Below, one piece after another: positions 40,172 to 52,911 of a stretch of 64,000 nt of DNA. This stretch comes from Erpobdella octoculata (lineage: Eukaryota > Annelida > Clitellata > Hirudinida > Erpobdellidae), in the NCBI GenBank assembly GCA_963978895.1, contig OZ022247.1, positions 19,841,427-19,905,426 of the forward strand. The letters run 5' to 3'. The position numbers and the translations under genes were made by a program. Numbering within the stretch: the stretch's first letter is position 1; each line of letters opens with the position of its first letter. The notes below the pieces were generated by a model, which did no database searches, was not told where the DNA came from, and was given only the letters and a program-made list of their open reading frames with translations.

Positions 40172-41650
40172 CGAAAATCCACATGAGCTTTCTAACTAGA
40201 AAGAGACATATTAGTATTTTGTATTGATTAAGTAAGGTGTGTGGCAACTATGTTGATTATCATCATCTTCATAATTTTAATGTCCTCGATCATCTATATC
40301 GTGATTGTTGCATAATGCAAGCATCCTTGTAAACATCTCTGCAAATATAGTTATGCTTTTGTAAAATACAACTTTCTATTATTTTATACCGATAGTCTTT
40401 TTTTAATTTATTCTCCCCATTACTGACTATCACGGTTGTTGATATTTGTGTGAAGATGAAGAAGAAAACGTTTTGGTTGAGCAGCAAGATTGAAACTGCC
40501 ATTTTGATTCGTTTCCAGCCATCAGTTGCTTCTTAAATATTACATCACGAGCCATGTGTGTGTGTGATTTAATTTAACTTTTGGGTGTCTTACCAATATA
40601 CCACCTGATAAATGACAAGTATTGATAACCTGGAAGACACTTGAATGCTAGTTAACATATTTTATGTTCCTACTGAACCACTCAAACGGGTAGCCATCTG
40701 TCTGACCTCTCCATTCATGAAAAGTTGTAATAAGTCAGATATTTGTTGTTTTTTTTCTAAGCGAATTATTTATTGGTTGTGTTTTTACTTGAGATTTATA
40801 TTATAACTTGATTGGAACGTTTAGCACAGGGCGTTCATTAAAAATCGGTTTCAAAAATGAAACCTTGTTCTCCTTGAAAATATTCTTAAAAAATGAGGCG
40901 CCAACAAAATTGTCATCTTTAAACATGATGACAGTTTGTTAGCAACTGAACTGTTTCTAACAGTATTCATATCAACGTCAGATTAGATTTACAACTTAAC
41001 TTTTTAATTTTGTTTCAATTTCAAAGAGGCTGGTGCTTAATTAATTTAACAAAAAAGTAACTTGTTAATAAAACAATAATTAAATGTAATCCACTGCTGT
41101 TGAAAGTTTGTAGATGAGAGTGTTCCTGTATGTCTCGTAAAAAGGTTATATAATAGATTAGATTGATAAATCAAAATAACTGTAAAAATATGTTTGTTAA
41201 AGGGATATGTAAATATTTATAATGAAAATATTATGAAAATTGTAGTTTATTTACATAAACATAATAAATTATCTGTGGTATGCTCCTTTTCTGGAAAAAA
41301 CCTGGGACTGCCATGAGCATAACATTGGAATCCAATGATTGGATAAATTTTCAAAGAATCAGCTTTAACCGATGCTTGAAGTCATATTATCACGAACATT
41401 GCATATTGCCTGATAAAACACTAGATACAAATGATACTTCACTATGCCCTGAAAAAGTTATGAAGGCTGGCCTTAAAAATAGTAGTGAATTACAAAATTA
41501 TGCATAAAAGCCTTAGCAGACAAGCATAGCATATTATATAAAGATAATAAAAACCAGACCAATGTGAAATATTTTAGGAACTACAAAGATATGAGTAAAT
41601 AACAAATTAAATCACAGCAAAACTGACATAAATTTTTATTATCAATTAAA
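40172..41650. other. REPS 3' UTR and intergenic spacer
   Basis: No further coding. AATAAA at 41067-41072 is a plausible REPS polyadenylation signal. On the minus strand, AATAAA (plus-strand TTTATT at 41635-41640) lies just past the F-box gene's stop, so the two genes converge. Confidence 0.5.
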
Positions 41651-43192
41651 TCACTTTAATCTTCTCAATGGTTGCCACGGACACCGTAAATGTTTTCTCA
41701 CTTCTTGTTCCATTTTCTCCAGCACGTCCCTCCTATAACTTTCTTGATCTTCCGTCGCATAAAAGTTCTTTTCGGGCTCAAAGAACACGCTGACTTGCCG
41801 CACTTCGCCGGTTATTTTGTTTATAGCTATGACATCATCCTCACCAAATTCAAATCCATCTGGAAGTCGGTGAGTTACAATTACGTTATCTAAGTTTATC
41901 TGAAATAAAACAAAAGAAATACTATAATAAATGTTAGCTTTTTTCCATGTCATATACTGTAAATACCTGAAACTTTCTCCAACAACCATTTTTTACTTGG
42001 ACTAATTGCAGAACTGTAGTATCTTTAATATTACCATTGTATATAAGACAATCAAGATTAGGACATTCTCTCACAAAATGAAGCAGATCACTGATATCAG
42101 AACAACCTTCACTGTAGTCGATAAATGATTTCAGATTAGCAGTGCCACTCACTCCATCCATGGCAGCAGTGATCAAGTTAGTAAATATTGTAGGCTTGTA
42201 TCGAGAATACTGACAAAAGGTTAACGAATTCAGTGCCGAATTAGTCAAGAAGTTAATTGAACACATGTCCGGTATCGAATTGGCAATTGTGATATCTACT
42301 GAAATCTTTGGAGATCTTTCTGAGAGTTGTCTCCATTTATTAGCAGAGATATCAAAAAAACTTTTTGCTGAAGATTCATATATAACAAGTATCTTGAGAT
42401 GAGTAAGATTTGAATAAGCTTGCTGGTCGCAATGAGGAACTTTACTTGAAATAAGATCAAGTAGGGAACAAGATACTGAAGAACAATGTAAGGCAAGAGT
42501 TGTAAGCACCTTCATCCTGGACACACATTCCATAATCTATAATTGTTCATAATATATAGAATTTTTGATTGAATATAATAGCACAAAAACAGAAGTGACA
42601 CAAATACTTTTTCTGGAGGAGGAATAGCAACATTCATTCGAATCCATGTACTTGCATTTACTTCTGGATGAAAGAGAGATAATACTGTAATGTCAGATGG
42701 AAAGCAATTCAAAATAGGATCAAAATCATTTGATGGCCATGAATCAAGAGCAATATCCTTTAATGTGTTAGAACATTTGTTGATTATATCTATGTAGCTA
42801 TTGTGTTTCTGAGAAGAACCCCACTGCCAATTCGTACACATGGAGTCAGCCCCAAAAACGACTGTCTCCAAACGGCCACACTTAGAAAGTATTATATCAA
42901 CAATATCATTTTCAAAATCTCCTATTAGGGTCAATTTTCTGACATGGTTGCCATATTTTTCCAACATTTCTTTGTTTTGCTTCAAGCTTAAAAGATCAAA
43001 GTTACAATGTAACTCTTGATTACTATTGAATTGCTTAAAAAATGGTACCACAGTGCATTCAGACCACAAAGATGGACAAGAGAAAATCGTGCTCATCTTG
43101 TAATTAGTTTGTGACACCCGAGATCTATCTCGTAATGGGAGGAATGACAGAATCTTAACCCAAACAACATCAGGAAGTAAACCAAAATCCAT
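41651..43192 (-). CDS. F-box protein, three exons
   Basis: Substrate-recognition subunit of an SCF ubiquitin ligase by family inference. Exons 43192-42608 (585 nt), 42536-41967 (570 nt) and 41899-41651 (249 nt) join with phase-0 GT/AG introns of only about 70 nt, giving 467 residues. The N-terminal F-box covers residues about 4-50 (LPDVVWVKILSFLPLRDR, then SQTNYKM and CPSLWSECTV), which would bind Skp1. The rest has irregular leucine-rich spacing with repeated LxxLxL-like strands, probably a divergent LRR substrate domain. The C-terminus is basic and ends in CPWQPLRRLK. It could be related to FBXO33/FBXO39, but I cannot assign an orthologue. The ATG at 43192 starts directly before the F-box, which fits a true start. 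Confidence 0.85.
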
Positions 43193-44434
43193 CTCTAATT
43201 TCCAAGCAAAAGGTATGCCTTCTAGTCTAGTAGCAGTAGTATAGCCCTGTATAGTAGATTAGTAATGATTAGCTGATAATCAATCATTATTAGTATAAAA
43301 GTAGATTAGTAGATAGTAGACTAAAGAGAGTTTAGTATTTATTAATTTTATTAGAGCTAAGCTAACATTTAATTTACATTTAACATATTTTAATATTGAT
43401 ATCATATCATGGTCGTCATTGACATTATCATTATCTGTATCAGATGTGATACAATACAAATAAAATAAAACTAATCAACATCACTGTTAACATTTCTAGA
43501 TAGCCTGAATAACTTTTAAAAAACTCTAACTAACTTAAAAGTTAAGTCTAGAAATTAGCTTAGTAAGGCTTAGTTGTGATGGTATGGTAATTGTTGCAAA
43601 TATCACGCTGTATTGCCAGTATTGCCGCATAGCAGCTAATCTCAGATGATCAAATAAATAAATATTAAAAGTAAAAGGTAAATTAAACAAGTATTACCGT
43701 GATAGTTTAATCTTTTTGAAAACTTAATCACAATTGAAATAAATCATTATTAAAAAATCAATTCATATTTTAAAACTTGAAAAAATTATTTTAAAATAAA
43801 AAAATTAGGTAAATGAACAAAATATTGGTCTGCTTCAAGACATAGTTTTTTTCATTTTTCAAAAAAAAAATAAAAGCACAGAATGTTTTTCGGTGCAGAT
43901 TAAATCAGACTTGTTGCCACATGATCCAGTGGCAATTTGGCAGGCACGTCATTTAGGGAGCACGGGCCCACCATAGATTTATACTATATATACAACATAT
44001 ATGACTTTTCTTGATATATAGTATAAGTCTATGGGCCCATTGATATTTAGTGGACCCCTTGTGACGTTAAAGTTGTCATCCGCTTAACTTTTATGACGTT
44101 AAAGTGTGCCTTTCTGATTTAGAAGTAAATTTTGAGATGAGAACTTTTTTGTCAAAATTGCTACGACCTCTCTCCGGCCATCACAACAATTTGGAAAAAA
44201 AAAAGTTTTTGGCATTTTTTTTGGAAAAATACCTAGTCTAGTAGTACCTACAACTGCCGGTCATCAGTTATTTCGGGTAAAAAAAAAGTGTGAAATAGTT
44301 TTTGGAAAATTTTTGAGAAAAGTGCCTACGACTACACCCCTTACTGGCCATCAATCATTTTAGCAGGAAAAGTTGCATTAACATTATGAAGAAAAATTTG
44401 GAACATTTTGCTTCCAAGTTTTTTTGTCTGCAAC
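43193..44434. other. Intergenic with repeat fragments
   Basis: No gene. At 43964-44037 a short imperfect hairpin (TGGGCCCATAGACTTATAC versus GGGCCCACCATAGATTTATA) suggests a small MITE. About 44150-44400 is an inverted copy of the GACCGGGGG-type dispersed repeat found at 12 and 16 kb. Confidence 0.5.
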
Positions 44435-45244
44435 CATGGATGCCCGCAAGGGGGTAGCAAGGGGGGGCACTTGCCCCCCTTGATTTATGGTTTAAATTTT
44501 TTTAGACAAAAGTAGACAAAATATTTATAATTAAAACATTTATAATTAATTGTAACAACTGTGACTCCTTCTGATGATATATCGATATCATCATTATCAT
44601 TATCTTTGGGGATGCATCCTCCCGATGCTTTACTTTTTACTCCATTCACGTTTCTCTAAACGCTATGGGTCGTGAAAATTATCCAAAAAAACTGATCCAC
44701 CACTGGTTAAATGGTTTATTCTAAGTATAATATTTATTTAGGCATGCATTAGCTTATAAGCTAATGTATAGCTGTTCACGGTGCTGGGGCTCTTGTGTTA
44801 ATGGGCCGCCAAAAAACAATAGCGTGGGCTTTTACTGATAAATGACTTTTGTTTGATTGTCTCTTCTCATTTCCATGCAATTTTTTTTAACTTTTTGTGT
44901 GAAACCTTAAAGGTACAAAAATTTCTATCCAACAATGACATATTGGCTTTGTAGAAGATATAAACTTTTCCAACTAAAGCATTTTTGTAATTTTCAGCGT
45001 GTTTTTAAAACATTTTGGAATTTTTATTGTGATTTAAAACAAAATAAAGTTAACCGAAAATTGTACTCTATATACTCAATTTAAAATAAAATTCAAAAAT
45101 TTTCTTAGGGCTCAATTGAGCCCCAAGACCTTACACAATTTTGGAAAGAAAAAAAATCTGAAAGAGAATATGAGAAAAGAGGCGATGAGAAAAAAATTTT
45201 AAAGCTTGCCCCCCCCCCTGCAAAAATTCCTGCGGGCGCCCATG
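44435..45244. mobile_element. hAT-type MITE, 8-bp TSD
   Basis: Left end CATGGATGCCCGCAAG; right end read inward CATGGGCGCCCGCAGG. Flanked by TCTGCAAC at 44427-44434 and 45245-45252. Poly-G/poly-C subterminal stretches face each other. No transposase coding in 810 bp. The CATG ends are not the usual CAG/TAG, so the superfamily rests on the 8-bp duplication. Confidence 0.82.
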
Positions 45245-46377
45245 TCTGCAACTGAGACAGCTATAAACGCTATATCGTCCGACAGATGTTGGGACAGCAG
45301 CTGGTTTTCTAAACCAGTCATGTTGTCATGTTTTATGACTGAAATATCAGTCAATATAAGAAATACATAATTATCTTATTTTGCAGATCACTTTATTTGA
45401 TATGGTTCAATTATTATATATCTACTTTGGCTGGGCCAAAAAAAGTGAGACGAATCCCTGTTTTGTAGGTAATTTAATCGATGTTTCTGTTTCGACCACT
45501 TCTACAAGTCCAATTGACTTGAACATTTCCAAACACATGTATTTCCGCTAACAATGCGCTATTGTAATACTTCATTTGGAAATATTGTGTCTAGATTTGA
45601 GATGATTATATTTGATTGCATGAAACCAGGGCCGGTCTGCGATTATTGAAACCAACGTAAGCCATTCCACTTGCATATTAAGTAGCAAAATTAGCATAAT
45701 TTGGTAACGCCCATTCTGTACGGTGTCGCTGCAGTGTATCAAAAGTAAATATTAAATGCGAAATTAAATATTTAACCGATGAAAAACTGTTACTTTATGT
45801 CTAAATAAACTAACAAAAACAATGTTACTTTATGGTTCACAGTTTATATTAAATTTTAATCAACATCATTAGTAGTATCGCCATATAATTTTGTTTAAAT
45901 ATGCCATGGCCATAGATATCTATGGTTGCGAGCGAAGTCGAATTAGGTTTGTTTTTTGCTCTCGGGGAAAGCGTTAGTTGACGAATTTCTTTTCTCTTCT
46001 CTTGCTCTGTTAAATTTATTTAATCTATAATCTTTACCCTATTCCTAACAATGTACTCTAGGGATTTCTTACTAGGGCCTAGGCCTTTTCTCGTGCTCTA
46101 CTCTGCCTCTGCCTAATCGCTCTGTTAGACTTTAGTTTATAAAAAAAGGTAGACGTCATAATAAAAATAAAATCATACCTACTTGATTCTTCTAATATGC
46201 TCACCAATATCGACTCATCTTTTAGTCTAAACCTAAATTAAAATCATTTTATAAACAATATTATACTAATTTCAATAATACTAAACATTTGAACATACCT
46301 ACTTTTAATATACATAGACACTCTCTCTCTCTTACTAACTCTATATCACAGTTTTTCGTTGGGGGTTGAAAACTTAC

Positions 46378-47876
46378 CTGTTCGATCAGTTCATGACCGA
46401 CCGCTATTGCACGCCTTGTAAATAGCCCTATATAAATTTTAATTAATTGATAGATGGTCATCTGCTCATTGCCGCTTTATTATTTGTAATTAAGTACTAT
46501 AGCAAAACTCCTAGACCATCAATACAATAGCGGTGGGTCAATCGAACACATTTCTATAGCATAGGGCCACTTCCGTGGCGTTCAACAGCGCTACACCACG
46601 AATTCGGAAAACAAGTGAGTCTTGAGGTCTTTCCGAAAACCTGCGAGCGACAGAGAGGAGGTTTCCGAACACCAACCTCACCCTTTTGAACGTTATGTAT
46701 GCAATGCATCGTTCGCTTTAACAAAAGATATTTTCCGGTACAATTGCGGCTGTCTCGAGTGATAAACTGTACTCTGCTTTTCTCATGAAATGCTGTCAAC
46801 CAGGTACCAAATTCATTTTCATCTTTCAAATTGACATGGAATGTGGACTCAAATGAGGAGTTGTTAAGGTTGTTAAACGAAGTAATTTTATATTTATATT
46901 GTGCTTCAGAAGGAAGAACCTGAATAGATAAAAAACAAAAAATTCAAGTTCTTTTAGGATACATCATGCTAGTCATGCTTGAATTCAATATCGGTCAACA
47001 TGAATAAATAGGCCGAACCACAGTATTCTGTATGAAATATTATGAGTATTTGTATATTCATAGTAGTTTAACCACGAAATATAATTTTGTTTTGAAAAAT
47101 ACAATTTAGCCATTATAAATTCAGGTAAACAGTTTGTATTTGACACACATGTAAGGGGTTGTCTACTAATTAAGTGAGGTGATTTTGACGATTTTTGGAC
47201 CCCCTCCCCCTTGGTGAGATTTGGCTTAACTCCCTCCTTCTAATCTCATGTGAGATTGTTCAACCAAATTTTCTAGCAATTTTACACTGTTTCTTGTGGA
47301 AAAAAAATTATGTAATACTTGCCAGGACCCCCCCCCCCACCTCCCCACGTGAGATTGGGTGAGAATCGGCCTGACCCCCTCCCCCCCTTTGATGCCTCAC
47401 GTAATTTATGGACGACCTCTAACCTATTTCAATTACAATACCGTGTCAATTCTGATACAATTTGGGTCTAAAATTAACTGACTATTTGAATGAAACTGCA
47501 ACTGGGTTATAAATTATTAAAAATTGTAATTGACCACTAATAATTCAATTTCAAATGTTTCTAAAGGCTAGCTATGTGACCGTGTTTTATAGGTTCATTA
47601 TTACTGTTCCTTACCTGTGAAAGTAATTGTGGGGAAGGTATTTCTGCTTGAAGTTGCAGCTGCTGGGCTGGAACACTTGCAAAAGATAATTTTCTACATG
47701 CTCCAACCTGAAAATCAGGATCACAATCTGTCTGATGTATCCGTAAAGTTGTAAAGTATTGTTTTTCGTTAATATTGAGATGCAAGAAAACTATTTAATT
47801 ACACATTCATAGAAATACAAACCTCTGCATCTTTCTGAAAGTCCTGAAAGTGATTGTTCATATCGTTATTACTCAT
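46378..47876 (-). pseudogene. MULE-encoded protein, N-terminal exons only
   Basis: Spliced minus-strand coding inside the MULE. The clearest exons are about 47785-47615 (ending PSPQLLSQ), 46919-46682 and 46427-46378, with GT/AG ends and compatible phases 0 and 1. The middle exon encodes FGTWLTAFHEKSRVQF, RDSRNCTGKYLLLKRT and a CIHN motif. It looks like the FAR1/SWIM-type DNA-binding module that precedes MULE transposases, which is an inference from pattern. A possible first exon with ATG at 47876 (MSNNDMNNHFQDFQKD) cannot be joined without an implausibly short intron. The last exon ends in a good donor (GAACAG/GTAAGT), but no further coding exists before the element's end, so the DDE core and SWIM finger are lost. 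Confidence 0.6.
47155..47419. mobile_element. Harbinger/ISL2EU-like MITE inside the MULE
   Basis: Left GGGGTTGTCTACTAATTAAG, right read inward GAGGTCGTCCATAAATTACG, then GTGAGG on both sides. Flanked by TAA (47152-47154, 47420-47422). The internal sequence is poly-C/poly-G rich. It occupies an intron of the MULE gene. 265 bp, non-coding. Confidence 0.82.
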
Positions 47877-48482
47877 CTTTCTGTATTCCAGATGCAGGAC
47901 CTTTAACGGCGACAAAGTTTTTCTATTTTTATGTTTATATAATAATATTTTTCAGTGATAATAAATTTAATTTTAATTTTTTACGGTGACAAAATTTTTT
48001 GTTTATATGTTAATATTTTTCAGCGCGTAAGCAGAGTATAATCACGTGCATCTTTTCGTTTTACGATTGGCTCATCCGCGACCGATTAATATAATTTATT
48101 ATGCAAGTGGAATGGCTTACGTTAGTTTCAATAATCGCGGCCGGTCTTAGGCCGATTTGACCGATTGCTCCAAATAGGGCCCCGCGCTTGGTAGGGGCCC
48201 CGCAATTTATAGCATATCATTTTAAATGGCAGTAATTTTTTTTTATAAATTTCTATCAATGCACATAAAATCGGCTTTGATTTGTTTATAACATGCTATA
48301 AACATGGAGGCACATCCCTGTTTTATCGAATTCACTTTTCATTTCTGGTGAAAAATAAACATTGCGGTTTTCCGAACCGAACTAAAATCTAACAGTATTT
48401 TTGTAATTTTATCCGTTAATTTTTCATTAATAGTTGCCATTGTCAATAATAGTTTCTAGTTTTGAAGAACACAAGCCAAAAT

Positions 48483-51400
48483 ATGAGTAAAAGACAAAGG
48501 GACGTCGGTAGAAAATATCTAAGTCTAAGTGGTAACATGAAGAGAACCTTAGCTAAGGTAAAGAAAACTGAAGCAGAAAAAGAAAAAGGTGCGTTAGATA
48601 AATATTTGAGTAAATCAGTAGATCTGTTTGAAACTGAAAAATCAGACAAACAAGTCGAGTCAGACGACAGTGAAACAAATATTTCTAAAGAAATTACATC
48701 AGAAGAAGCTAGTAGTAGTTTTCTTTCTGGATGTAATGCTCAACAAAATACATCTGAATTATGTATAAATATATCTGTTAACACACACAAGGATAATGAG
48801 GATATTTCAGAATCAAGAGAAGAAAATTCAAACGCAGCACTATGTGATATTTTAAAGATAAAAGATGACCCTGCTACATGGCCAAATAAAATAAATCAAA
48901 ATGTCAGAGATTATTTAGTGAACAAAGGACCCCCTAAGATCACTGTAGAAAATTTTCCGCAAAATGAAAAAGGGTTACATTTTTCGAAATTTCACTGTAA
49001 AAGAAAATTAAACAAGTAAATTAAAAACGAATTTTTAAAACCCAATGCTTTTATATGTAATTAAAACACAAATTTTGCAAACACATATACATAAATTCCT
49101 AGATAAAAAAATATAATAAACACACACACGTACACATATACATAAATATAAATAAATTAATTAAAATTAACTAAATTAATTGACTTATTGTAAAACTAAT
49201 AATTGAATATTGCATTGTCTTCTATTTTGAGCATGTATGCAAAATTTGAAAAAAATCTATCATCAGGAAGTGACTCAAAAATTGATTGCAAGATTTGAAA
49301 CAGACAGAGAAACAGACAGACAGAGAAACAGAGACGACGAGTTAATAAAAGCATTGGTAAAAATGGGGAAGTTATAAAACGACCATGGCTAATATATTCT
49401 GAATCATTTGATAAAGTTTACTGTTACTATTGCAAACTTTTTGACACAAATTCTGATTCTGCACTTGCTACTTCTGGATTTGACAGCTGGTCAAATATTC
49501 ATACAAGATTAGAGGATCATGAAAAATCAAAAAAACATTTGCAATGTACACTTAATTGCTATGAACTGCAGCAAAGGTTATCTACTGGATTAACTGTTGA
49601 TACATTAAATGAAAAATTAATAAGACAGGAAACAAAACGCTGGAATCAAGTCTTTGAGCGACTTGTTGCTTCTGTACAGTTTTTGGCAGAAAGGAACTTG
49701 GCATTTCGTGGGTCTGAAGAACAAATTGGAAATCCACATAATGGCAATTTTCTAGGCGTCATTGAATTGCTAGGAAAATTTGATCCAGTTATGCAAGATC
49801 ATATACAGAAAATTATTAACAAAGACATTCATGATCATTATTTAGGCAAGACCATACAAGATGAAATTATTGAGACTATAGGCCAAGCTGTTCTACAGGA
49901 AATTATTGCTAGAATTAAGTCGGCAAAGTATTTTGCAGTGATTCTTGACTGCACTCCTGATATCAGCCATCAGGAACAGATGTCAATGGTGCTAAGATAT
50001 GTCGCTGATGGCACACACTCAGATGTCCCAGCAGGAATTTATGAACATTTTATAAAGTTTATTATAGTTGAGAGCAGCACTGGTGAAAATTTATTTAACA
50101 CTCTTGTGAAAGAAATTGAAATGCTAGGACTAGATGTTGAAAACATCAGAGGACAAGGGTATGACAATGGAGCTAATATGAAAGGGCACAATTCTGGAGT
50201 GCAAGCACGACTTTTGGAAAGAAATTCACGAGCTTTCTATACTCCTTGTGTGTGCCATAATTTTAACCCGTTTAGGTCCAAAACTTTATTAATTAGATTT
50301 CTATTATTTTTTTTGTTATTTCTAAGTTACTTGCTCATGTTTTAACAGATTTATTTTTAATTATTTTTTATTTGAAAGAAAACTTTGAAAATTCACTATG
50401 CTCGTTTTTCGAACGCTGGTCGTATAGACTACTGAAAACGACAAAATGTTTAAAAGTCAATTTTTTTTGTTCTCAACGCAAACAATTATAATATAAATTT
50501 TAGGCTATAAACAGAAAAGCTAAAAACACATTTCTGACTTTATCAGTAACACAGTTCAATAAAATCCAAAAATTTAACATTCAATAAATCAGTCAAGCAG
50601 TTCATGATAGTCGTTCCAGAACCGGAGTGTGCGGAAAGCACCAAAACAATTCCGATGAAGTCGTTTGTCGCACTTGGCCCACATGTACAGTGTTTTGCCA
50701 TAATTTTCCAGCTTGTAGCGACCTACTGTTTTCACATTTTCAAGATCGTGACCATGGCCAGTTGCTGTATCTTCCCTATCGTTTTGTTTCTTCAACCATG
50801 CATGAATTCATTTCAGCGGTATAAAACAACCTAAACAGCCTATATGGGGTTTTTCAAGCAAAGCACCATTGTGGTGTTTCAAACTCGTTATATATAGACT
50901 GTTTTAAAAGTGGCTATTCAAATGACTCTTTTTGGTCCAAGTGCATTTCAATCGTTTTTAGCGTTTTGGTTGCCGCGGCATTGAACTGACCGTATTTGCA
51001 ACCTACATTTCTTCACCCAAAGAACAGACACAGTCTAATCTCATCCCATCATTAGTATAATCAACTTCTACCTTCCCGGATATTACAAAGAATAACATTT
51101 CTTCTTCATTTGCTTATTCATCGGTCACGTGTTATGATGCGCCGGGCGGAAGAATGACAAGTATGTCAACCTCAATGCTATCATCATCATCAAGAATTAG
51201 TTACATAGCTTCTTTCAACGTGAAAAAACGTTCTGTTTGACGCCTTTCATTTTTAAACTTTACAAACATTTCATTCGAAGAATGAAATTTGCAAAAAACA
51301 CTATCACCAATTCAACCACTGCACAACTATAAGCTGAATAAACTAGTTTCGACTCGTTCGCATAAAGTACTCTATACGCCCAACGATCGTAGAACGAGCA

Positions 51401-52911
51401 TGACTCATACATGTTCAGATTGTGGGTTAGTGTAAACACAATAAAATTTAATTAACGTTGCTGTTTACTTTTGAGTACATCCTCTTTCGATATTTCAAAC
51501 TTTTGTTATGATAACGCTCATGAAATTAGCATAATAAATTTTTAAAGTAATATGGGTCGAAAACCTTGAAAATGCTCATATTCTAATCCAGATTAAACTA
51601 CTTAATACGAATAAAAAAATTATTTAAAAAATTTTATACAGTGTATTGAAGCTTTCTTAACATAAAAAAAACTTTTAACAGAAAAAAAATTACAACTTAA
51701 TTTTATGCAACGCCAAAAATAAGTGTGTTCGTAAAACGTACTATGGTCTAAAACGGGTTAATCTTGTTCTAGGAGATATGGCTAAAACGTGTTCAGATGC
51801 CATGACATTTTTTGGAACCCTGCAGCGTATTTACACCCTTTTTGCTTCATCTACAAAAAGATGGACTGTTTTTAAAAAGCATGTGAAAGGCCTGTCTGTT
51901 AAACCATTATCAGAAACAAGATGGGAATGTAGAATGGAAAGTGTTAAAGCTGTACGATTTCAAGCCGCAGAAGTGTGTGATGCTTTAGAAGAACTAGCAA
52001 AAAGCACAAATGATGCTCAAGGGAAAAGTGAGGCTGAATCATTAGTAAGCCAAATGACAAATTATAGGTTTCTGGTTGCACTATGTTTTTGGCACTCTTT
52101 ATTTTTTCAAGTAAATTTTACTAGCATGGAACTTCAAAGCAATACCATAGACATTGCCGCGGGGCTGACATCTTTTGAAAAATTGTTTGATTGGTTGAAG
52201 ACATACCGAGAGACAGGCTTTGAAGCTGCATTGATTGATGCCAATGAGCTTGCAAATGAGTTAGAAGTTGAGCCCATATTTCAACAGAAGCGCTGTTACA
52301 AGAAAAAAAAAATGTTTCTTTATGAATCTTCTGACGAACCAATTTTAGACCCCAAGACAGAATTCCGGGTAAATTTTTTCAATCAAGTTGTAGACAAAGC
52401 ATTGCAATCTCTTCAACCACGGTTTATGCAGCTGAAAGAACACCATAAACTTTTTGGATTTCTATATAATTTTCAGAATATGTCTAAAGAAGATCTCAGA
52501 AAACATTCAGCCGACCTAGAAATTGCTTTGACAGACATTACAAAAGATATAGAAGGGTTCATGCTTTCCGAAGAAATTGAGGCAATTAAGCCAATACTGC
52601 CCGTTCAACAACAAAAACCCAAAGAACTCTTTAAATATTTGGCTTGTAATGATAGGTCGACTGCATTTCCAAATTTGTTCATAGCCCTAAAAATACTGAT
52701 GACAATTCCAGTTACAGTCGCTTCCGGTGAAAGAAGTTTTTCAAAACTAAAATTAATTAAAACCTACCTTAGGTCAGTAATTCACCAAGAACGACTAAAC
52801 AATTTGGCACTAATATCAATTGAATCTCCTATAAGTAGAGAAATTAATTATGAAAAAATTCTAAAAGATTTCGCAAGCAAAAAAGCAAGAAAGATCCACT
52901 TTGACTTATAG
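48483..52911 (+). CDS. hAT transposase (TTF-finger, ZMYM1-like), interrupted by piggyBac
   Basis: Catalyses hAT cut-and-paste transposition. Coding segments 48483-49015, 49352-50266 and 51762-52911; the first gap is read as an intron (GTAAAT donor, phase 2), the second is a piggyBac at TTAA. Together they give 2,598 nt, 865 codons plus stop, with no internal stop. A Lys/Glu-rich N-terminus leads to DPATWPNKINQNVRDYLV, a TTF-type finger (VYCYYCKLF ... WSNIHTRLEDHEKSKKH), then an RNase H-like region with FAVILDCTPDISHQEQMS and GQGYDNGANMKG followed by CVCHN. The C-terminus has the hATC block IPVTVASGERSFSKLK. This is the class also seen as ZMYM1-like genes in animals. Frame integrity implies youth; the piggyBac inactivates this copy. 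The ATG at 48483 is chosen as the first Met. Confidence 0.9.
50267..51757 (-). mobile_element. piggyBac-type element, internally deleted
   Basis: Inserted at TTAA (50263-50266 and 51758-51761). TIRs: left CCCGTTTAGGTCC, right read inward CCCGTTTTAGACC. One TTAA copy restores the host hAT frame, confirming exact boundaries. Only a C-terminal transposase remnant is left in 1,491 bp. Confidence 0.92.
50589..50795 (-). pseudogene. piggyBac transposase C-terminal Cys-rich remnant
   Basis: A minus-strand frame ending LYMWAKCDKRLHRNCF followed by WNDYHELLD. This matches the tail of piggyBac transposases, where a Cys-rich zinc domain ends with a Cys-bearing segment and a short YH sequence. Upstream Cys residues of the usual domain are not seen, and the DDD catalytic region is absent. 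It lies close to the element's left end, consistent with a 3' gene end on the minus strand. Confidence 0.65.

Larger units (their letters stand above)
45639..48138 (-). mobile_element. MULE (Mutator-like) element, 9-bp TSD
   Basis: TIRs of more than 40 bp: left GCGATTATTGAAACCAACG, right read inward GCGATTATTGAAACTAACG, both continuing into TAAGCCATTCCACTTGCAT. The flanking 9-bp duplication is GGCCGGTCT (45630-45638, 48139-48147), made of the hAT left-end sequence. The 9-bp duplication and long TIRs fit Mutator. Minus-strand exons encode the N-terminal part of a likely transposase; the catalytic exons are absent, so it is a deletion derivative of 2,500 bp. Confidence 0.9.

Noticed and set aside
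41280..41507. 75-residue plus frame downstream of the REPS stop
   Set aside because: No domain, no clear splice sites and AT-rich; insufficient to call a gene.
46321..46345. Short CT tract as a promoter element
   Set aside because: Simple repeat inside the MULE; no supporting promoter context.
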